Source: Benzoatithermus sp963720725
GTDB taxonomy: Bacteria; Pseudomonadota; Alphaproteobacteria; Geminicoccales; Geminicoccaceae
Reading direction: 5' to 3'
NCBI GenBank assembly: GCA_963720725.1
Contig: CAVRGN010000013.1
Coordinates: forward strand, 186,001 to 250,000
Length of the DNA stretch: 64,000 nt
Positions 51,867 to 60,159 of this stretch are shown one piece after another (positions within the stretch are counted from its first letter, which is position 1; every line of letters starts with the position of its first letter). A program made the translations under genes and the position numbers. The notes under the pieces were generated by a model, which was not told the DNA's origin, did not search any database, and saw only the letters and a list, made by a program, of their open reading frames with translations.

Positions 51867-51950
51867 CTAGGCCTCCCCCGGAAACTCGTCCCGCCGACCC
51901 CTGCCTGCCACCGGCCGGGCCGCGTGCGCCGCGACCCGGCCGTCAGGTGA

Positions 51951-52931
51951 CTACATCCAGCCCTGCTCCTTGTAGTACTTGGCAGCGCCATCGTGCAGCG
52001 GCGCCGACAGGCCGGCGCTGATCATCGCCTTCGGGTCCAGGTTCTCGAACGCCGGATGCAGCTTCTTGAACCGGTCGAAATTCTCGAACACGGACTTGGT
52101 CACCTCGTAGACCACGTCCTCCGGCACGTTGCTGGACGAGACGAAGGTCGCGAGCACGCCGAAGGTGGGCGTGTCGGCATCGGTGCCGGTGTACATGCCG
52201 CCCGGGATCACCGCCTTGGCGTAGTAGGGGTTTTCGGCGACCAGGGCGTCGATCGCCTCGCCCTCGATCGGAATCAGCACCGCCTCGCATGAGGTGGTCG
52301 CCTCCTTGATCGAGCCGTTCGGGTGACCGACCGTGTAGACGATGGCGTCGACATTGTTGTCGCACATCGCCTGCGCCTGCTCGGCCGGCTTCAGCTCGGC
52401 TGCCAGGGCGAAGTCGCCGGCCGTCCAGCCAAGCGTGTTCATCAGCACCTCGAAGGTGGCGCGGCTGCCGGAGCCGGGATTGCCGATGTTGACCCGCTTG
52501 CCCTTGAGGTCGTCGAGGGTCTTGATGCCGGAATCGGCGCGCGCGACGATGGTCAATGGCTCCGGATGGACCGAGAACACGGCGCGCAGGTCGGTCATCT
52601 CGCCCTGCTGATCGAAGGGCGCCTTGCCCTTCATCGCGTTGAACTGCATGTCGGACTGGGCCACGCCCATATCCATCTCGCCGTTGCGGATCGCGTTGAC
52701 GTTGGCGACCGACCCGCCCGTGGCCGGTGCGGTGCATTTCAGGCCGGTCTGCTCGGCATCGCGATTGACCAGGCGGCAGATCGACTGGCCGACCACGTAG
52801 TAGACGCCGGTCTGACCGCCGGTGCCGATGGTGATGAACCGCTCCTCGGCCGCCCGGCCGGCGTCCGCCGTGACCATGCCGACCGCGACCACCGCGCCCA
52901 TGGCGAGCGTGCTACGCCAATCTTTCAGCAT
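51951..52931 (-). CDS. TAXI-family TRAP substrate-binding protein
   Basis: This 326-residue periplasmic protein has a signal peptide (MGAVVAVGMVTADAGRAA) and the TAXI motifs FITIGTGGQTGVYYVVGQ, APATGGSVANVNAIRNGEMD, MGVAQSDMQFNAMKG, VFSVHPEPLTIVARA and RVNIGNPGSGSRATFEVLM. TAXI proteins bind glutamate-like, alpha-keto or dicarboxylic acids. The ATG at 52931 has GGGGA upstream; the longer open frame starts without a signal peptide. It is the first gene of a binding-protein, permease, uspA operon, and follows an AT-rich promoter region. Confidence 0.95.
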   Translation of the reverse strand: MLKDWRSTLAMGAVVAVGMVTADAGRAAEERFITIGTGGQTGVYYVVGQSICRLVNRDAEQTGLKCTAPATGGSVANVNAIRNGEMDMGVAQSDMQFNAMKGKAPFDQQGEMTDLRAVFSVHPEPLTIVARADSGIKTLDDLKGKRVNIGNPGSGSRATFEVLMNTLGWTAGDFALAAELKPAEQAQAMCDNNVDAIVYTVGHPNGSIKEATTSCEAVLIPIEGEAIDALVAENPYYAKAVIPGGMYTGTDADTPTFGVLATFVSSSNVPEDVVYEVTKSVFENFDRFKKLHPAFENLDPKAMISAGLSAPLHDGAAKYYKEQGWM

Positions 52932-53219
52932 CGTGCCATCCCCTGTAAAGTTGCCTGCTCCAGTCCGAAGTCTGGCACAGGCCATCCCTGGATGCAACGC
53001 AGCACTCAGCTTCATGGCGGGGATCAGGATACGACGTCATTGGCTCCACGAGAGCCATACATCAGGAATCTCTCATCGAGTGAAGTATAAATGGCCGCCT
53101 ATTATCCGTTTCCTTTCCGACAATCTGAACATATACTTTAGTTACTGTCTAAGTTGTCATCGATCTTCCAATCCGCGCACCCCTCAACGGGTAAACCGAG
53201 CGATCCGGGGCCCAGACCG
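52932..53219. promoter_or_regulatory. AT-rich region upstream of the TRAP operon
   Basis: These 288 bases hold no gene. Positions about 53060-53165 are strikingly AT-rich against a very GC-rich background (for example CATATACTTTAGTTACTG), and must include the TRAP operon promoter on the minus strand. No unambiguous -35/-10 pair could be fixed. Confidence 0.55.
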
Positions 53220-54152
53220 TTACCGCTCGCCGAACACCGACCAGCCGGTAGCCTTGGCCAGCTGTTCCAGAGCCAGGGAGCCCAGAAGCGAGTTGCCGAC
53301 CTGGTTGAGCCCAGGCGACCAGACCGCGATCGAGGCCTTCATCGGCGCGATGGCCAAAATGGCGCCGCCGACGCCGCTCTTGCCCGGAAGGCCGACCCGG
53401 AAGGCGAAGTCGCCCGAGCCGTCATAGTGGCCGCAGGTCAGCATCAGCGCGTTGATCCGGCGCGCCCGTTCCGAGGAGACGATCTGCCCGCCCTCGGGCG
53501 AGATGCGCCCCGCATTGGCGAGGAACCGGCCGGCGAGTGCCAGCTGGCGGCAGGACATGGCGATGGCGCAGTGGTGGAAGTAGACGCCCAGGACATACTC
53601 GGGCAGGTGGTCGAGATTGTCGTAGCTGCGCAGGAAGTTGGCGAGCGCCGCGTTGCGGAAGCGGTGCTCGGTCTCCGAGCGCGCCACCGCCGGGTCGATG
53701 GTGATCGATTCGTCGTCCGCCAACACCCGCATGAAGCTGACGATCTCGGCCAGGGCACCCGCCGGCTGGTGGCCGGCGAGGACGACGTCGGCCACGACCA
53801 GCGCACCGGCGTTGATGAACGGGTTGCGCGGGATGCCATGCTCCTGCTCGAGCTGGACGATCGAGTTGAAGGCACTGCCCGAAGGCTCGCGGCCGACGCG
53901 CCGCCACAGCGCGTCGCCGACCTTGCCCACCGCCAGCGTCAGGGTGAAGACCTTGGACACGCTCTGGATCGAAAACAGCGTGTCGGCGTCCCCGGCCGTC
54001 AGCACCTCGCCGTCGACGGTGGCGACGGCGATGCCGAACTGGCCGGGATCGACCTTGGCGAGCTCGGGGATGTAGCTGGCGACCTTGCCACGCTCGCCGG
54101 CCCGCTCCATGCGGCCGGCGATCTCGGCGAGGATCGTCTTGAGCTCCGCCAT
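53220..54152 (-). CDS. glsA: glutaminase
   Basis: This 310-residue serine-type glutaminase (beta-lactamase-like fold) has the nucleophile motif FSIQSVSKVFTL (Ser-x-x-Lys), NPFINAGALVVADVV, MLTCGHYDGSGDFAFRVGLP and GKSGVGGAILAIAP, followed by GLNQVGNSLLG. It converts glutamine to glutamate and ammonia in the cytoplasm. The length is typical. The gene lies 19 bases downstream of an AGCS symporter, so imported glutamine is likely deamidated at once. Confidence 0.95.
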   Translation of the reverse strand: MAELKTILAEIAGRMERAGERGKVASYIPELAKVDPGQFGIAVATVDGEVLTAGDADTLFSIQSVSKVFTLTLAVGKVGDALWRRVGREPSGSAFNSIVQLEQEHGIPRNPFINAGALVVADVVLAGHQPAGALAEIVSFMRVLADDESITIDPAVARSETEHRFRNAALANFLRSYDNLDHLPEYVLGVYFHHCAIAMSCRQLALAGRFLANAGRISPEGGQIVSSERARRINALMLTCGHYDGSGDFAFRVGLPGKSGVGGAILAIAPMKASIAVWSPGLNQVGNSLLGSLALEQLAKATGWSVFGER

Positions 54153-54171
54153 GGTCGCCCGCCGCCGCGGT

Positions 54172-55587
54172 TCAGCGCGACCAGATCTTGCGGTCGATGC
54201 CCTCCCCCAATTCGGGATAGTCCGCGGCGTGGAACACCGGCTCCTGGCCAGCCTTCCTCTGGCCGAAATAATCGCGGGTGAGCTTCACCACCGTTCCCGA
54301 AAGCAGGACGATCGCGATCAGGTTGATCGTGGCCATCAGACCCATGGAAGCGTCGGCGGCGTCGAACACGGTGGCGACGGTCTGCCAGGCGCCCCAGACG
54401 ACCATCAGCAGCACCAGCACCCGCAGGAAGACGAAGGCGGTGGTGTGCCCGTGCCCGAGATAGGTCACCGCGTTCTCGGCATAGGAGTAGTTGCCGATGA
54501 TCGAGGTGAAGGCGAAGAAGAAGATGGCGACCGCCACGAAATACTTGCCGGCCACGCCGAAATGAACGGTCAGCGCTGCCTGGGTCAGCTGGGTGCCGGT
54601 GGGACCGGTGCCGGGCTCCAGGGCACCGGACAGGAGGATCATGATCGCGGTCGCCGTGCAGACCAGGATCGTGTCGATGAACACGCCCAGCGCCTGGACG
54701 AAGCCCTGCGAGGACGGATGGTGCGGGTTGGGCGTGGCGCAGGCGGCGATGTTGGGCGCCGAGCCCATGCCGGCCTCGTTGGAGAACAGGCCACGCTTGA
54801 CCCCGTTCAACATCGCTGCAGCGACGCCGCCCGCGACCCCGCCGGCAGCTTCCTGGAAGCCGAACGCGCTGCTGAGAATGGTGCCGAGCACGCCGGGGAC
54901 GGCACCGATGTTCACGATCAGCACGTAGATGGCCATGAGCAGATAGGCGCCGGCCATGAACGGCACCACCACCTCGGCCACCTTGGCGATCTGCTTCAGG
55001 CCGCCGAAGATGATGACGCCGGCAAGTGCCGCGACCACCACGCCCACCACGAGCTTGGGTGCGCCGAAGGCGCCCTCCATCGCGTCGGCGATCGAGTTGG
55101 CCTGGACCGCGTTGAACACCAGACCGAAGGACAGGATCAGGCAGACCGAGAACACCGCACCGGCCCAGGGCACGCCGAGCCCGCGCGCGATGTAGAAGGC
55201 GGGGCCGCCGCGGTACTGGCCGTCGTCGTCGGTGACCTTGTAGAGCTGCGCCAGCGTGCTTTCGGAGTAGGCCGTGGCCATGCCGACCAGCGCCACCATC
55301 CACATCCAGAAGATCGCACCCGGGCCGCCGAGATAGAGGGCCACCGCCACGCCGGCGATGTTGCCGGTGCCCACCCGCGAGGCGAGGCTGATCGTCAGGG
55401 CCTGGAACGGCGAGATGCCCGCCTTGTCGGCCTGCTGCGAGCCGGTGATGACCCGGAACATCTCGCCGAAATGCACGAACTGCTGAAAGCCCAACCGGAT
55501 CGTGAAATACACCCCCACGGCGAGCAGGCCGTAGATCAGCACATAGCCCCAGAAGATCGTGTTCAGGAACCCGATCACGGTTTCCAT
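54172..55587 (-). CDS. sodium:amino-acid symporter, AGCS family
   Basis: This 471-residue transporter has about eleven helices: VIGFLNTIFWGYVLIYGLLA, SLASRVGTGNIAGVAVALYL, GGPGAIFWMWMVALVGM, the AGCS region RGGPAFYIARGLG and GLFSNEAGMGSAPNIAAC. AGCS proteins take up alanine, glycine or glutamine with sodium; a glutaminase immediately downstream suggests glutamine. The ATG at 55587 has GGGGGA seven bases upstream; a longer open frame lacks a membrane-like start. It is divergent from the fhcD gene. Confidence 0.92.
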   Translation of the reverse strand: METVIGFLNTIFWGYVLIYGLLAVGVYFTIRLGFQQFVHFGEMFRVITGSQQADKAGISPFQALTISLASRVGTGNIAGVAVALYLGGPGAIFWMWMVALVGMATAYSESTLAQLYKVTDDDGQYRGGPAFYIARGLGVPWAGAVFSVCLILSFGLVFNAVQANSIADAMEGAFGAPKLVVGVVVAALAGVIIFGGLKQIAKVAEVVVPFMAGAYLLMAIYVLIVNIGAVPGVLGTILSSAFGFQEAAGGVAGGVAAAMLNGVKRGLFSNEAGMGSAPNIAACATPNPHHPSSQGFVQALGVFIDTILVCTATAIMILLSGALEPGTGPTGTQLTQAALTVHFGVAGKYFVAVAIFFFAFTSIIGNYSYAENAVTYLGHGHTTAFVFLRVLVLLMVVWGAWQTVATVFDAADASMGLMATINLIAIVLLSGTVVKLTRDYFGQRKAGQEPVFHAADYPELGEGIDRKIWSR

Positions 55588-55747
55588 TGGCATTCCCCCG
55601 TCCGGTGCGATGCGAGCGTGCCCGGTCGCGAAACGGTCAAAGATCCGGTCGGTCCTGTCAACCTCTTGCCCAGTCGCCATCAAGGCCTAGCCCGGCGGCG
55701 AGCGGCCACCCTATAGTCCGGCGGCGGACAGGGGAGGCTTTGGGCGC

Positions 55748-56647
55748 GTGATTCTCAACGGCGTCATGATCGAGGACACATTCGCCGAGGCGTTCCCGAT
55801 GCGGGCGACGCGGCTGGTGATCACGGCGGACGAGCCGCGCTGGGCGCGGACCGCGGCCGAGGCCATGACCGGGTTCGCGACCTCGGTGATCGCCTGCGGC
55901 TGCGAGGCCGGCATCGAGCGCGAGCTGGCGGCCGACGAGACGCCGGACGGGCGCCCGGGAATCGCGGTGCTCCTGTTCGCCATGGGCGACAAGGATCTGG
56001 CCAAGCAGCTGGTCGCACGCGTCGGCCAATGCGTGCTGACCTGCGCCGGGACCGCCTGCTTCTCCGGGCTCGCCGGCGACGGCACGGCGGCGCTGGGCCG
56101 GGCCTTGCGCTACTTCGGCGACGGCTTCCAGAGCAGCAAGCGCCTCGGCGGGCGCCGCTACTGGCGCGTGCCGGTGATGGACGGCGAGTTCCTGGTCGAG
56201 GACGCGGCGGGCGTGCAGGGAGGGGTCGGCGGCGGCAACTTCCTGATCCTGTGCACGACCGGCGAGGTGGCGCGCGCGGCGGCGCTGGCGGCGATCGATG
56301 CCATGCGCCGGCTGCCGAACGCGATCATGCCCTTCCCCGGCGGAGTGGTGCGCTCGGGGTCCAAGATCGGCTCGCGCTACAAGGGCCTGGTGGCCTCGAC
56401 CAACGACGCCTTCTGCCCGACCATCCGCGCCCAGACGGCGCACTCCGCCCTGCCGGACGAGGTCGGTGCCGTGCTCGAGATCGTCATCGACGGCCTGAGC
56501 GAGGCCGATGTCGCCACCGCCACCGCCGTCGGGGTGCGCGCGGCCTGCAGCCTCGGCCGCGGCGGCGGGGTGGTGGCGATCAGCGCCGGCAATTATGGCG
56601 GGCAGCTCGGCCCGTTCCACTTCCATCTGCGCAAGGTGCTGCAATGA
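55748..56647 (+). CDS. fhcD: formylmethanofuran:tetrahydromethanopterin formyltransferase
   Basis: This 299-residue enzyme transfers the formyl group between tetrahydromethanopterin and (analogous) methanofuran in C1 oxidation. Motifs include LNGVMIEDTFAEAFPM, ACGCEAGIERELAADETPDG (part), GGGNFLILCTTGEVARAA, MPFPGGVVRSGSKIGS and GNYGGQLGPFHFHL. The start is GTG 55748 with AGGGGAGG upstream, giving the family N-terminus. In methylotrophs FhcD is part of the four-subunit Fhc complex. Here fhcC follows (ATGA overlap), but fhcA and fhcB are not upstream. Confidence 0.94.
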   Translation: MILNGVMIEDTFAEAFPMRATRLVITADEPRWARTAAEAMTGFATSVIACGCEAGIERELAADETPDGRPGIAVLLFAMGDKDLAKQLVARVGQCVLTCAGTACFSGLAGDGTAALGRALRYFGDGFQSSKRLGGRRYWRVPVMDGEFLVEDAAGVQGGVGGGNFLILCTTGEVARAAALAAIDAMRRLPNAIMPFPGGVVRSGSKIGSRYKGLVASTNDAFCPTIRAQTAHSALPDEVGAVLEIVIDGLSEADVATATAVGVRAACSLGRGGGVVAISAGNYGGQLGPFHFHLRKVLQ

Positions 56648-57450
56648 AGGCCGTGCGCCTGCGGTTCACCGCGCCGACGCCGCTGCCGGTCGACGCGCGC
56701 GCCCTCGATCCCGCGGCGCTGGCCGGACGGAGCGAGGCCGAGCTGGCGGCGATCCTGCTCCAGGTCGGCAACCGCCGCGTGCCCTTGGGCGAACTCGCGC
56801 AAATCGTGCCCGGCACCGTCGACCACCTGGTCCTGGAAGGCGCCTTCGCCGGCCTCGACCGCCTCGGCCACCGCATGGCCGGAGGCCGGCTCGAGATCTA
56901 TGGCGACGTCGGCGCCTATCTCGGCCAGGGCATGAGCGGCGGGCGGATCGAGCTGTTCGGCAGCGCCGGCGTCTACGTGGCCTCGAACATGCGCGGCGGC
57001 ACCATCCACGTCACCGCCAATGTCGGCGATTTCCTCGCCGCCGCCCTGCCCGGGGACGCCGCCGGGATGGAGGAGGGCACGGTGCTGGTCGGTGGCGACG
57101 CCGGCGACCGGGTCGGCGACCGCATGCGGCGCGGGCTGATCGCGGTCAAGGGCCGCCTCGGCGACTTCGCCGCCAGCCGTATGATCGGCGGCACGATCCT
57201 GGGCGCCCAGGGCTGCGGTGGCGATCCCGGGCTCGCCATGCGCCGCGGCGCCTTGATCCTGGGCCGGGCGCCCGGCAACCTGCTCGCCACCTTCGCCGAC
57301 AACGGCACGCAGGCACTCTCCTGGTTGCGCCTGCTGGCGCCGTTGCTGGCAGCCCAGGAGCCCGTCTTCGAGCTGCCCGGAGCGCTGTTCCAGCGCTGGA
57401 CCGGCTGCGCTTCGGTCGCCGGCAAAGGCGAAATCCTGGTCGCCGCCTGA
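56644..57450 (+). CDS. fhcC: formylmethanofuran dehydrogenase subunit C homolog
   Basis: This 268-residue right-handed parallel beta-helix protein consists of a repeated G-x-x-G-x-x-M-x-x-G pattern: GHRMAGGRLEIYGDVG, GQGMSGGRIELFGSAG, SNMRGGTIHVTANVG, DRMRRGLIAVKG and SRMIGGTILGAQG. It is a structural subunit of the formyltransferase/hydrolase complex that releases formate from formyl-methanofuran-like carriers. It starts at ATG 56644, overlapping the fhcD stop. It is followed by the folP-like gene after 33 bases. Confidence 0.93.
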   Translation: MKAVRLRFTAPTPLPVDARALDPAALAGRSEAELAAILLQVGNRRVPLGELAQIVPGTVDHLVLEGAFAGLDRLGHRMAGGRLEIYGDVGAYLGQGMSGGRIELFGSAGVYVASNMRGGTIHVTANVGDFLAAALPGDAAGMEEGTVLVGGDAGDRVGDRMRRGLIAVKGRLGDFAASRMIGGTILGAQGCGGDPGLAMRRGALILGRAPGNLLATFADNGTQALSWLRLLAPLLAAQEPVFELPGALFQRWTGCASVAGKGEILVAA

Positions 57451-57483
57451 TCGGCGCCGGCGGCAGCGCATGAAGAATTCCCG

Positions 57484-58491
57484 ATGACGCGCTATCTGCA
57501 TCCGGTGGTCTGCCATGGAGGCGGCCTGCCGGCGAGTCGTGCCGTGCCGCTCCTGGGCGGCCGCCTCGCTTGCGTGGCCGCCGAGGTGATCGAGTGGTCG
57601 CCGGGCGCCCCACGCCGCAACGCGTGGAACCACGCCGCCGCCGTCGATTGGCCGGCCGCCCTCACCGCCGGGCGCATCGCGCCCTTCGACCGCCCCCGGT
57701 TGATGGGCATCCTCAACGTCACGCCGGACAGCTTCAGCGACGGCGGCGCGTTCGGCGATGCGGACCAGGCGATCGCACGCGGCGTGCAGCTGGCGGCGCA
57801 GGGTGCGGACATCGTCGATGTGGGTGGCGAATCGACTCGACCCGGTGCGGTCGAGGTGCCGGCCGAGGAGGAGCTGCGCCGGGTGCTGCCGGTGGTGGAA
57901 GCACTGGCCCGCCACGGAGTCACCGTCTCGATCGACACCCGCAAGGCGCAAGTGATGCGGGCGGCGGTCGCAGCCGGTGCGACGATCATCAACGACGTCA
58001 GCGGGCTCACCCACGATCCCCGCAGCCTGGAGGTCGCCGCCGGCTCCGGGGCGTTCGTCGTGCTCATGCACATGGCGGGCGAGCCTGCGACCATGAACCT
58101 GGCACCACATTACGAGGAGTGCGCGCTCGAGGTGTTCGACTGGCTGGCCGCCCGGGTCCGGGCCTGCGAGCGGGCCGGCATCCCGCGCCGACGGATCGTG
58201 GTCGATCCGGGCTTGTGCTTCGCCAAGCACGAGCCGCACAATCTCGACGTGCTGCGCCACCTGGCGCTGCTTCACGGCTTGGGTTGCCCGGTGATGCTCG
58301 GCGCCTCGCGCAAGGGCTGGACGGCCATGATCGACCGGGAGTGGCCGGCAGGCGACCGCCTCGCCGCCTCCCTGGCGGCGGCTCAGTGGGGCCTGGACCG
58401 GGGCGTCCAGCTCTATCGCGTCCACGACGTGCCGGCGCACCGGCAACTGCTCGCCGCCTGGCGGGCCCTGAGCGGAATGGAGCAGCCATGA
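57484..58491 (+). CDS. dihydropteroate synthase family protein
   Basis: This 335-residue protein has a full dihydropteroate synthase barrel from about residue 73: LMGILNVTPDSFSDGGAFG, DIVDVGGESTRPGAVEV, VSIDTRKAQVMRAAV, TIINDVSGLTH, VVDPGLCFAKHEPHNLDVL and GASRKGW. The N-terminal 70 residues are an extension (VVCHGGGLPASRAVPLLGG) not seen in standard FolP. Placement behind fhcDC suggests a pterin step for methanopterin-linked C1 metabolism rather than, or as well as, folate. Its stop overlaps the next start as ATGA. The symbol folP was not assigned because of the context. Confidence 0.88.
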   Translation: MTRYLHPVVCHGGGLPASRAVPLLGGRLACVAAEVIEWSPGAPRRNAWNHAAAVDWPAALTAGRIAPFDRPRLMGILNVTPDSFSDGGAFGDADQAIARGVQLAAQGADIVDVGGESTRPGAVEVPAEEELRRVLPVVEALARHGVTVSIDTRKAQVMRAAVAAGATIINDVSGLTHDPRSLEVAAGSGAFVVLMHMAGEPATMNLAPHYEECALEVFDWLAARVRACERAGIPRRRIVVDPGLCFAKHEPHNLDVLRHLALLHGLGCPVMLGASRKGWTAMIDREWPAGDRLAASLAAAQWGLDRGVQLYRVHDVPAHRQLLAAWRALSGMEQP

Positions 58492-59411
58492 GCGAAGCCA
58501 AGGGCGATCCCATCGCGGTCATCGGCCTGGGTGCCATGGGCCTGGGCATGGCCAGGTCGCTGCTGCGCGCCGGCCTGCCCGTGCGCGGCTACGACCTGCG
58601 CCCCGAGGCCGGGCGGGAACTCGCCGCGGCCGGCGGCACGGCCCTGGCCTCGCCCGCCGCAGCGGCCGAGGAGGCGGGCGTCGTGATCGTCATGGTGGTG
58701 AACGCCGCCCAGGCCGAGACCGTTCTGCTCGGTCCCGACGGCGTGCTGCCCGGCATGGCCCCGGACGGCGTGGTCGTCCTGTCCAGCACCGTGCCCGCCG
58801 ACGACGCGCGCGCCCTGGCCGAGAAGGTCGCGGCCGCCGGGCGCCTGTTTCTCGACGCGCCGGTGAGCGGGGGCACGGTCGGTGCGGAGGCCGGCAAGCT
58901 GACCTTCATGGCCAGCGGGTCTCCGGCCGCGTTCGCCCGGGCCGACGCCGCGCTCACGGCGATGGCGGGCAAGGTCTACCGACTGGGCGACGCGGCCGGT
59001 GCCGGCTCGACCGTCAAGGCCGTCAACCAGCTCCTGGCGGGCGTGCACATCGCCGCCGCCGCCGAGGCCATGGCCTTCGGCGTGCGCGCCGGCGCCGACC
59101 CGCGCACCTTGTTCGACGTCATCTCCAACAGCGCCGGCAACAGCTGGATCTTCGGCAACCGCGTCCCGCACATGCTCGACGGAGACTACGCGCCGCTCTC
59201 GGCGGTCGAGATCTTCGTCAAGGATCTGGGCCTGGTGCTCGATGCCGGCAGGTCGCTGCGCTTTCCGCTGCCCCAGGCGGCCGCGGCCCACCAGCTCTTC
59301 CTGATGGCCGCCGCCGCCGGGCTCGGCCGCGAGGACGACGCCGCCGTGGTCAAGGTGTTCGAGCGCCTGGCCGGCATCGAGGTGAGCCGCCCGCGAGCAG
59401 GTCATGAGTGA
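58488..59411 (+). CDS. NAD(P)-dependent beta-hydroxyacid dehydrogenase, L-threonate dehydrogenase-like
   Basis: This 307-residue 3-hydroxyisobutyrate dehydrogenase-family enzyme has VIGLGAMGLGMARSLLRAG, FLDAPVSGGTVGAEAGKLTF, catalytic Lys in KAVNQLLAGVHIAAAAEAM and NSWIFGNRVPHMLDGDYAP. The sequence around NSAGNSWIFGNRVPHML and AVEIFVKDLGLVL is that of L-threonate dehydrogenases (LtnD). It starts at ATG 58488 overlapping the upstream stop and shares its 3' end with the GNAT gene. The link to the C1/pterin genes is by operon only; its substrate is inferred. Confidence 0.87.
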   Translation: MSEAKGDPIAVIGLGAMGLGMARSLLRAGLPVRGYDLRPEAGRELAAAGGTALASPAAAAEEAGVVIVMVVNAAQAETVLLGPDGVLPGMAPDGVVVLSSTVPADDARALAEKVAAAGRLFLDAPVSGGTVGAEAGKLTFMASGSPAAFARADAALTAMAGKVYRLGDAAGAGSTVKAVNQLLAGVHIAAAAEAMAFGVRAGADPRTLFDVISNSAGNSWIFGNRVPHMLDGDYAPLSAVEIFVKDLGLVLDAGRSLRFPLPQAAAAHQLFLMAAAAGLGREDDAAVVKVFERLAGIEVSRPRAGHE

Positions 59412-59859
59412 CGGGATCACGATCGTCCCGGTGGCGCCCGAACACCGTGTCGCCTGGGCGGAGCTCTATGCCGGCTACGCGGCGTTCTACCGGGTCGAGC
59501 AGACGCCGGCGATGCGGGCCACGGTCTGGGGGTGGCTGTTCGATCCCGCCCATGAGGTCGAGGGGCTGGTGGCGCTGGGACCTGGCGGTGCGGTGGTCGG
59601 GCTCGCGCATTTCCGGCCCTTCGCGCGGCCGCTCGCCGCCTCCACCGGCGGATTCCTCGACGACCTGTTCGTGGCGCCCGAGGCGCGCGGCTCCGGTGCG
59701 GCCCAGGCGCTGATCCGCGGCGTGGCTGCACACGGTCGCGCAAGGGGGTGGAGCGTGCTGCGCTGGATCACGGCCGAGGACAACTACCGCGGCCGCGCCG
59801 TCTACGACCGGGTGGCCGAGAAGACCCGCTGGCTCACCTACGAGATCAAGCTCGCCTGA
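59404..59859 (+). CDS. GNAT-family N-acetyltransferase
   Basis: This 151-residue acetyl-CoA-dependent N-acetyltransferase has VPVAPEHRVAWAELYAGYAA, GGFLDDLFVAPEARGSGAAQAL (part; the acetyl-CoA P-loop R-G-S-G-A) and VLRWITAEDNYRGRAVYDRV. It begins eight bases before the end of the dehydrogenase gene. The acceptor is unknown. It is the last gene of the fhcD operon, followed by a strong hairpin. Confidence 0.88.
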   Translation: MSDGITIVPVAPEHRVAWAELYAGYAAFYRVEQTPAMRATVWGWLFDPAHEVEGLVALGPGGAVVGLAHFRPFARPLAASTGGFLDDLFVAPEARGSGAAQALIRGVAAHGRARGWSVLRWITAEDNYRGRAVYDRVAEKTRWLTYEIKLA

Positions 59860-59872
59860 TCGGCATGGAAAA

Positions 59873-59894
59873 GGGGCGGCCCGAAGGCCGCCCC
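59873..59894 (+). terminator. hairpin after the fhcDC operon
   Basis: A perfect nine-base GC stem (GGGGCGGCC and GGCCGCCCC) with a CGAA loop begins 13 bases after the GNAT stop. The left arm is preceded by AAAA. No T-run follows, so it may be a Rho-assisted or mRNA-stabilising 3' end rather than a classic intrinsic terminator. Confidence 0.65.
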
Positions 59895-60036
59895 GGTCGT
59901 CAGCATCAGTTGCGGATCGAGGATCGAAAGGCGGACCCCTGACCGTCGGGCTTTCGACCCGATCTCCCTACGGCCGGACCCAAGGAGCCGCCTCCATCGA
60001 AACTATGCATGCAATCTAGCACGGGTTCCGGCGGCG

Positions 60037-60056
60037 TTTGTGAGAAAACTCACAAA
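60037..60056. promoter_or_regulatory. CRP-type operator upstream of sugar ABC operon
   Basis: A perfect 20-base inverted repeat, TTTGTGAG-AAAA-CTCACAAA, contains TGTGA-N6-TCACA, the exact CRP consensus. It lies 104 bases before the binding-protein start, a usual place for activation or repression of a sugar uptake operon. Another palindrome-binding repressor could use it instead. Confidence 0.6.
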
Positions 60057-60159
60057 TCGTCGAAAATTTTAGCGATCGTGCGGGCGGCTGCCGGGCCGGC
60101 ATTGACCGGTGTCCCGGCGCCGCGCAATGTCGCGCCCGCTCATCCAGGGAGGCACAAAG

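Noticed and set aside
49206..51950. 914-codon plus-strand open frame opposite the TRAP permease
   Set aside because: Asp/His/Gln-rich shadow of a clearly conserved membrane protein on the other strand.
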